DNA from: Streptomyces cellostaticus
Lineage (GTDB): Bacteria > Actinomycetota > Actinomycetes > Streptomycetales > Streptomycetaceae
Assembly (NCBI RefSeq): GCF_023630175.1
Contig: NZ_JALLIN010000006.1
Span: 124,001 to 188,000 of the forward strand
Direction: 5' to 3'
Length of the DNA: 64,000 nucleotides
The notes under the pieces are model-generated. The model made no database searches and was not told where the DNA came from. It saw only the letters and a list, made by a program, of their open reading frames with translations. A program made the position numbers and the translations under genes. Numbering within the stretch: position 1 is the first letter of the stretch; every line of letters begins with the position of its first letter. Shown here piece by piece: positions 59,306 through 64,000 of this stretch.

Positions 59306-60085
59306 TCAGCCCTCGGCCTCCAGCACCTCGGCCTCCAGCCGTGCCAGCTCCGCGACCCCTTCCTCGTCCAGATCGGCCAGCGCCCGCCACTGCCCCGGGG
59401 TGATCCCCTCCGGCGGCGGCACCGGAGCCGGGGTCCGCAGCGGCGGCTGCCAGCCGTCCTCGGGCGTCCAGCGCCTCACGACCCGGGCGGGCGCCCCCGC
59501 CACGACGGCGTGGTCGGGCACCGTGCCGCGCACCACCGCGCCGGCCGCCACCACCACGTTCCGGCCGATCCTCGCTCCGGGCAGGATCACCGCGCCGGTT
59601 CCGATCCAGCAGCCCGGGCCGATCTCGACCGGCTCCATGCGCGGCCACTGCCTGCCGATGGGCTCGTGCGGGTCGTCGTAGGAGTGGTTGGTGGAGGTGA
59701 CGTAGACGTACGGCCCGAAGTAGCAGTCGCTGCCGATGGTGACCGTCGTGTCGGCGATGACATGGCTGCCGCGGCCGAGGACGACCCCGTCGCCGATGCG
59801 CAGGATCGGGTCGGGACCGAGGTCGAGGTCCGGCATCAAGCCGGCGGTCAGCGTGACCTGCTCGGCGATGATGCAGTGCGAGCCGATGTGGATCCAGGGC
59901 TCGCCGAAGACGGTGCCCAGCGGGAAGGCCAGCCTGGTGACCGGTCCCAGCGAGCCGAAGCGGAACCTCCCGGGGTGCTCCGCGCTGACGGACCCCGCGC
60001 GCTGCGCCCACGCCCAGACCGCGTGGACGGCGCGCTGGGCGAGGCCCCGCCGCCGGGATGAGAACGTGTTCCTGCGCTTCGGCAC
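59306..60085 (-). CDS. Hexapeptide-repeat (LbetaH) acyltransferase
   Basis: 259 aa. It carries a left-handed beta-helix (residues 65-205) with repeats such as IGDGVVLGRGSHVIADTTVT, IGSDCYFGPYVYVT, and IGPGCWIGTGAVILPGARIG. NHSYDDPHEP (a His likely catalytic) and VVAGAPARVVR are family hallmarks of acetyltransferases. The C-terminal 45 residues are acidic helices. GTG start. Substrate unknown; sugars are common. Confidence 0.88.
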   Translation of the reverse strand: MPKRRNTFSSRRRGLAQRAVHAVWAWAQRAGSVSAEHPGRFRFGSLGPVTRLAFPLGTVFGEPWIHIGSHCIIAEQVTLTAGLMPDLDLGPDPILRIGDGVVLGRGSHVIADTTVTIGSDCYFGPYVYVTSTNHSYDDPHEPIGRQWPRMEPVEIGPGCWIGTGAVILPGARIGRNVVVAAGAVVRGTVPDHAVVAGAPARVVRRWTPEDGWQPPLRTPAPVPPPEGITPGQWRALADLDEEGVAELARLEAEVLEAEG

Positions 60086-60193
60086 GGGCTCACGTTACTC
60101 AGCGGGAGCCCGGGGCGAGGGCGTGGGCCGCTGTGATCTTTGCCCCAGTCCTGACGTAGCGTGCGCAGTACTACGGCGGACGAGGAGACGGTG

Positions 60194-60721
60194 ATGACGC
60201 ACAAGGCGCTGATCGTGGGCATCGCAGGGAAGGAACCGCAGGTCGACGCGGAGGCGTTCGTGGCGCCCACGGCCTCGGTGATCGGGGACGTCACGCTGCG
60301 CGCGGGGGCCAGCGTCTGGTACGGCGCCGTGGTGCGCGGGGACGTCGAGCGGATCACCGTGGGCGCCGACGCGAACGTGCAGGACAACGTCACCCTGCAC
60401 GCCGACCCCGGCTTCCCGGTGACCGTCGGGGAGCGGGTCTCCATCGGGCACAACGCGGTGGTGCACGGAGCGACCGTGGAGGACGACTGCCTGGTCGGGA
60501 TGGGGGCGACCGTGCTGAACGGGGCGGTGATCGGGGCGGGCTCCCTGGTGGCGGCCCAGGCCCTGGTCCCGCAGGGGATGGTCGTGCCGCCCGGGTCACT
60601 GGTGGCAGGAGTGCCCGCGAAGGTGCGGCGCGAACTGTCCGAGGAGGAGCGGCAGGGGGTCACCCTCAACGGCACGCTGTACGCGGAGCTGGCGAGGACC
60701 CATCGCGGGGTGCACGGGTAG
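60194..60721 (+). CDS. Gamma-carbonic anhydrase family protein
   Basis: 175 aa left-handed beta-helix of the PaaY/YrdA type. FVAPTASVIGDVTLRAGASV, WYGAVVRGDVERITVGADAN, VQDNVTLHAD with a zinc His and IGHNAVVHGATV with two more. These three His are the gamma-CA zinc ligands. The start is ATG 60194. Many members are zinc proteins with low or no CA activity. Divergent from the acyltransferase and convergent with dedA. Confidence 0.92.
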   Translation: MTHKALIVGIAGKEPQVDAEAFVAPTASVIGDVTLRAGASVWYGAVVRGDVERITVGADANVQDNVTLHADPGFPVTVGERVSIGHNAVVHGATVEDDCLVGMGATVLNGAVIGAGSLVAAQALVPQGMVVPPGSLVAGVPAKVRRELSEEERQGVTLNGTLYAELARTHRGVHG

Positions 60722-60735
60722 GCGCCCGGGCGGGC

Positions 60736-61374
60736 TCACTCCCCGGCGGGCACCGGCTCCGGCTCCCGTGCCTGGGCCTTCCTGGCGCGGCGCTTGAGGA
60801 CCAGCATCGAGGCCAGCCCGATCAGGACCGCCGCGGCCAGGCCCAGGTACGAGAAACGCTTGAGCCAGTCCTCGGCGACGACGCCCACGTAGTAGATGAC
60901 GGCGGTGGTGCCGCCGGCCCAGCAGATGCCGCCGAGGACGTTGGCGATGAGGAACTTCCAGTACGGCATGTGGAGCACGCCGGCGAGCGGTCCGGCGAAG
61001 ATGCGCAGCAGGGCGACGAAGCGGCCGAAGAACACGGCCCACATGCCCCACTTCTCGAAGGACCGCTCGGCGGTGGCGACATGGCCCTCGCCGAAGTGCC
61101 GCGGGAACTTCCTCCCCAGCCAGGCCAGCAGCGGGCGTCCGCCCTTGCGGCCGATCGCGTAGCCGATGGAGTCGCCGATGACGGCACCGGCGGTCGCGCA
61201 CGCGCCGAGCACGACCGGGTTGATGCCCGTGTGCTGGGAGGACATCAGCGCGGCCGAGACCAGGACGATCTCGCCCGGAAGCGGGATCCCCAGGCTCTCC
61301 AGGCCGATCACCAGGGCCACCACGGCGTAGACGGCGGCAGCGGGCACCGTGTCGAGCCACTCCTGGACGTGCAC
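60736..61374 (-). CDS. DedA-family membrane protein
   Basis: 212 aa. TMs around residues 10-35, 48-70, and three later ones. The signatures GLESLGIPLPGEIVLVSAAL and FFGRFVALLRIFAGPLAGVL (F.R..P..R....AG) are DedA/VTT, now linked to polyprenyl-phosphate or phospholipid flipping. Start GTG 61374 (MHVQEWLDTVPAAAV). A basic C-terminal tail (KRRARKAQAREPEP) lies in the cytoplasm. Confidence 0.93.
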   Translation of the reverse strand: MHVQEWLDTVPAAAVYAVVALVIGLESLGIPLPGEIVLVSAALMSSQHTGINPVVLGACATAGAVIGDSIGYAIGRKGGRPLLAWLGRKFPRHFGEGHVATAERSFEKWGMWAVFFGRFVALLRIFAGPLAGVLHMPYWKFLIANVLGGICWAGGTTAVIYYVGVVAEDWLKRFSYLGLAAAVLIGLASMLVLKRRARKAQAREPEPVPAGE

Positions 61375-61615
61375 CGCCGGTTCCTCCCGAGTCGCTGTCC
61401 CTGTCCGTACGCGGGGCGCGGCGTGCGCAACGCGCCCCAGGGGAAGGCTACCTGGTCGGCGTTGAACGGCGGCCCGCGCCCACGGGCCGCGGGGCACCGC
61501 CGCGCCCTCGCCCCGTCGCTTCCCGGCCACCTCGGTGTCACGCGGGAGGGAAAGGCTCCCCGAGGCTCCACCGGTCCGCCTCTTCCTGGCCCTCGCAGCT
61601 CCCCCGCCGGGCCCG

Positions 61616-62650
61616 ATGCGGAAGGACGTCGTCCTCGTGTCCTCACCGTCCCCGTCCCCGCCGCTCCCCCCGCCCTCCCGCCCACCGCCGCGGCCTCCCG
61701 CGCGCCGCGCCTCCCCGCCGGCCGCCCGGCCCGTCCGGTGGGCCCTGTGCCTGTCCCCCGTACTGCTCGCCGGGTGCTGGGCGCTGGCCCATCGGCCGGT
61801 GGCGTCCGAGGGGGCCGCCCGGCTGGCCGCGGCCGACCCGGGGTGGCTGTCCGCCGGGGCCGGTCTCACCTGCCTCACCTGGGTGGCGGCCTCCTGCGTC
61901 CGGCAGGGCGCGCTCCCGGACCGGTTGCCGCCGGGGCTCCTGCTGGCCTCGCAGTTCGCCGCCGGTGCGGCGAACCACGTGCTGCCGGGCGGTCTCGGCG
62001 CGCACGCCGTGACGCTGCGCTTCCTGCGCGCCCGGGGCGTGCCCCTGGACCGCGCGACCGCGTCGATCGGCCTGTACTCGCTGGCGCGGTCCGTGGCGAG
62101 GACGCTGGTGATGCTGGCCTTCCTGGCGGCCTGCCCCGCTCGCCGCCGACTCGGTGAGCTGGTCCCGGACGGCCCGGTACCGGTACCCGCCGCCGCGGCC
62201 GCGGGCGGCGCGCTCGCCGTCGCCGGGGTGCTGCTGACAGTGGTGCGGCCGGTGCGGCGGCCGGTGGCGGGCCTGGTGCGCGCCGCCCTCACCGGCGTGC
62301 GGACCGTGCACGGCCGGCCCGGCCGGGTGTTCGCACTGTGGGGCGGGGCGGTGGCGATGCCGCTCGTCCAGGCCGGCGCGCTGGTCTGCGTCGGTACCTC
62401 GCTGGGGCTGGGGCTGCCCTGGGAGCAGGTGGCGCTCGCCCATCTCGCGGCGGGTACCGCCGCGGGGGCCGTGCCGGCGCCGGGGGGTCTGGCGGTGGAC
62501 GCGGCCCTGGTCTGGACGCTCGTGTCGTTCGGCGCCGTGCCGGCGGTGGCCGCCGCGACCGTGATCGGTCACCGGGTGCTGAACGACTGGCTTCCGCTGC
62601 TGCCGGGCGCCCTGACCCTGTCGGCGCTCATCCGGGCCAAGGCGCTTTGA
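61616..62650 (+). CDS. Lysylphosphatidylglycerol synthase-like (UPF0104) membrane protein
   Basis: 344 aa membrane protein. After a Pro-rich N-terminus (PPLPPPSRPPPRPPARR) come about seven or eight TMs. GGLGAHAVTLRFLRARGVPL, DRATASIGLYSLARSVART and AGTAAGAVPAPGGLAVDAAL match the AglD/LPG-synthase flippase domain with its PGG..... and conserved R. No catalytic lysyl transferase domain, so it is a flippase-type or unknown transporter. ATG 61616 is tentative as the ribosome site is unclear. It overlaps the end of the convergent sigma-like gene by 23 bp. Confidence 0.85.
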   Translation: MRKDVVLVSSPSPSPPLPPPSRPPPRPPARRASPPAARPVRWALCLSPVLLAGCWALAHRPVASEGAARLAAADPGWLSAGAGLTCLTWVAASCVRQGALPDRLPPGLLLASQFAAGAANHVLPGGLGAHAVTLRFLRARGVPLDRATASIGLYSLARSVARTLVMLAFLAACPARRRLGELVPDGPVPVPAAAAAGGALAVAGVLLTVVRPVRRPVAGLVRAALTGVRTVHGRPGRVFALWGGAVAMPLVQAGALVCVGTSLGLGLPWEQVALAHLAAGTAAGAVPAPGGLAVDAALVWTLVSFGAVPAVAAATVIGHRVLNDWLPLLPGALTLSALIRAKAL

Positions 62651-63917
62651 GCGCGGCGGCACCGCGCGAGCACGACGGTTCCGGGCGGTTCCCGTCCCCC
62701 GGCGCCCGCCCGGGCTTCGGTGGTTCCGCGCGCCTCGGGGTTCGGCCCGGCGGGACGGTCGGGCAGACCGCCGCGGGCGGTCCCGACCCGCCCTCCGGCC
62801 GCAGCGGCGGCCGAGGACGTGTCCGAGGGCTCGGCGGGTGGCCCGGTGCCGGTGGCGGTGGGGCTGTCCGGGCGGCCGGCGGGGGCGCCCAGGGTGGGCG
62901 CGGCGTGCGGGACAGCGTTGTCGTCGGGCCGCCCACGGCCACCAGGGCGGTGGCGAGCAGTCCCAGCGAGGCCAGGCCGACGCCGACCGCGAGCGTGGTG
63001 CGGGATCGCCCGCACTGCGGTGCGGCGCCGGGCCGGCGGGTCGCCGCCGGGTGCCCGGCGTGGCCCCGGGACCCCTCGTGGGCGGCCCGGCCGGGGCGGG
63101 AGTCGAGGTAGCGCCGGGCGCCCCAGCCGAGCACGCTCTCGGCGATCAGGACACCGGCTCCGCCCTCGAAGCGGCTCAGCTGTTCGGCGGCGTGCCGGCA
63201 GTGGGAGCAGCGGGTGAGATGCCGTCGCAGATCCGTGGGCGGAGCTCCGCCCACGGGAATGGGATCGTCCAGCAGGCGGCTGTAGAAACGGCATTCGGCC
63301 GAGGGCGCGAGTTCCCGGTGGGCGCGCAGGCAGCCCGCCCGGAATTCCACTCGGGCCCGTCGCAGTGCGATAGCGGCGGTGGCCGTGTCCATACCCAGCA
63401 GACCAGCGGGTATGTTTATGGATTCCGCCTCGACCTCGGTATGCCACAGAAGGCACTGTGAAGCCCCGGGAAGGGCGTGGAAAGCGCGTTCGGCCACTCG
63501 CCCCCTTTCGGGCGTGCCGGGCGGCGTCGCACGCAGTCCGCGGCCGCCGGCGGGCTTGCGCAGCTCCGGCAGGACCACGCACGCGGCCTCGTCGGCGGCC
63601 CAGGCGCGGACGGTGTCCCGGACGGCCGCGAGCAGCCGTGGGCGCAGCGCGCCCCCGGCTGCTCCGCTCGCCGGCCGCCCAAGGACCTGCTGGAAGGCCG
63701 CGGAGGCCACCAGCCGAGCCGACGAACCGGCGGCGGCCAGACAGACGGCGGCGTAGTCGAAGGTGGCCCGCCAGTGCCGCGCCAGCAACAGGGCGACGGC
63801 ATCGTGCCGGCCGGCCGGGGGGCCGCCCAGCCGGGCGGCGAGGATGCGGTCGGACTCCCCCGGCGGGGAGCCGGGGCGGGACGGGAACGGCGGGTGTGGG
63901 GGGTGAGGGGACTGCAC
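62628..63917 (-). CDS. Sigma-like protein with zinc-finger and one TM segment
   Basis: 429 aa. Residues 20-195 resemble an ECF sigma factor (DAVALLLARHWRATFDYAAV, GDTVRAWAADE-like, ALPGASQCLLWHTEVEAESI for region 4), though decayed. HLTRCSHCRHAAEQLSRFEG is a zinc-finger like those of anti-sigma factors. A TM (TLAVGVGLASLGLLATALVA) then precedes a Pro/Ala-rich tail of about 120 residues. Streptomyces have such sigma-like membrane proteins, some with a secreted lectin domain; here only a low-complexity tail remains. GTG 63917 fits an AAGGA at 9-10 bases; ATG 63926 abuts it. Confidence 0.75.
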   Translation of the reverse strand: MQSPHPPHPPFPSRPGSPPGESDRILAARLGGPPAGRHDAVALLLARHWRATFDYAAVCLAAAGSSARLVASAAFQQVLGRPASGAAGGALRPRLLAAVRDTVRAWAADEAACVVLPELRKPAGGRGLRATPPGTPERGRVAERAFHALPGASQCLLWHTEVEAESINIPAGLLGMDTATAAIALRRARVEFRAGCLRAHRELAPSAECRFYSRLLDDPIPVGGAPPTDLRRHLTRCSHCRHAAEQLSRFEGGAGVLIAESVLGWGARRYLDSRPGRAAHEGSRGHAGHPAATRRPGAAPQCGRSRTTLAVGVGLASLGLLATALVAVGGPTTTLSRTPRPPWAPPPAARTAPPPPAPGHPPSPRTRPRPPLRPEGGSGPPAAVCPTVPPGRTPRRAEPPKPGRAPGDGNRPEPSCSRGAAALKAPWPG

Positions 63918-64000
63918 GGAACCCATTCCTTTCCAGCCGCGGGACGGCGGCCTACGGATTGGCGTCCTGTCGGAAAGCGGCGCCGCGTCGGTGCGCGCCC

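Noticed and set aside
1-64000. tRNA genes, rRNA genes, prophage or integrase/attachment sites
   Set aside because: No T-loop/acceptor pairs, rRNA blocks, integrase, terminase or transposase motifs were seen on either strand.

Overview
The window is about 64 kb of very GC-rich DNA (roughly 70-74% by eye) with dense, often overlapping genes, many GTG/TTG starts and gene families typical of Streptomyces: HTH-DUF5753/DUF397/ATPase sets, UTRA-type GntR, ROK regulators, DesK-type two-component systems and a c-di-AMP riboswitch in front of a cell-wall hydrolase. It is chromosomal and mostly core-like. No tRNA, rRNA, CRISPR array, phage module or intact IS transposase was found.

Layout. 0-4 kb: the end of a two-component system, a PlsC-type acyltransferase and an NAD-dependent epimerase-like gene. 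4-9.4 kb: a decayed peptidase tail and MITE-like repeats, then the urease operon ureABCFGD on the minus strand, with a possible GlnR box upstream. 9.4-11.8 kb: an orphan Phd/YefM antitoxin, a ClpP-like protein that has lost its catalytic Ser and His, a small partner gene, and a riboswitch-controlled NlpC/P60 hydrolase. 12-13.8 kb: a regulatory trio (anti-sigma-type ATPase, HTH-DUF5753, DUF397). 13.8-18.4 kb: biotin synthesis, with bioF divergent from bioB-bioA-bioD around a 16-bp palindrome. 18.4-22.9 kb: a methyltransferase and a MacB/FtsX-type ABC exporter. 23.3-29.5 kb: an accessory segment with a serine alpha/beta hydrolase divergent from a 1486-residue caspase-NTPase-WD40 protein, then an acetyltransferase and a broken second acetyltransferase. 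29.7-35.7 kb: two CBS/DUF21 transporters, an SGNH hydrolase, purB, mug and a small unknown. 35.7-39.3 kb: an ABC-2 exporter divergent from its likely two-component system. 39.3-47.7 kb: ROK and GntR regulators, an alpha/beta hydrolase, a membrane-ACT-GNAT fusion, a Cys/Met PLP enzyme with its divergent Lrp regulator, and a DUF885 metallopeptidase. 47.8-51.6 kb: a membrane protein and a complete ferredoxin-reductase-P450 set. 51.6-64 kb: sbcCD, YigZ, SixA, a CysRS-like pseudo-enzyme, a CoA-binding protein, an XRE-cupin regulator, two hexapeptide-repeat proteins, DedA, an LPG-synthase-like membrane protein and a sigma-like membrane protein.

The strongest candidate for an unusual system is the 23.3-28.8 kb pair: a caspase-like protease fused to a signalling NTPase and about 14 WD40 repeats, divergent from a lipase-like hydrolase across 134 bp that carries an inverted repeat. 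Its architecture matches the NTP-dependent conflict/cell-death class. Other points of interest are the pseudo-ClpP beside a YefM-type operator with two TGTACA hexamers, a CGSH-repeat tail on biotin synthase, a degenerate CysRS-like protein, and a dispersed 160-bp element with terminal inverted repeats that occurs at least twice.
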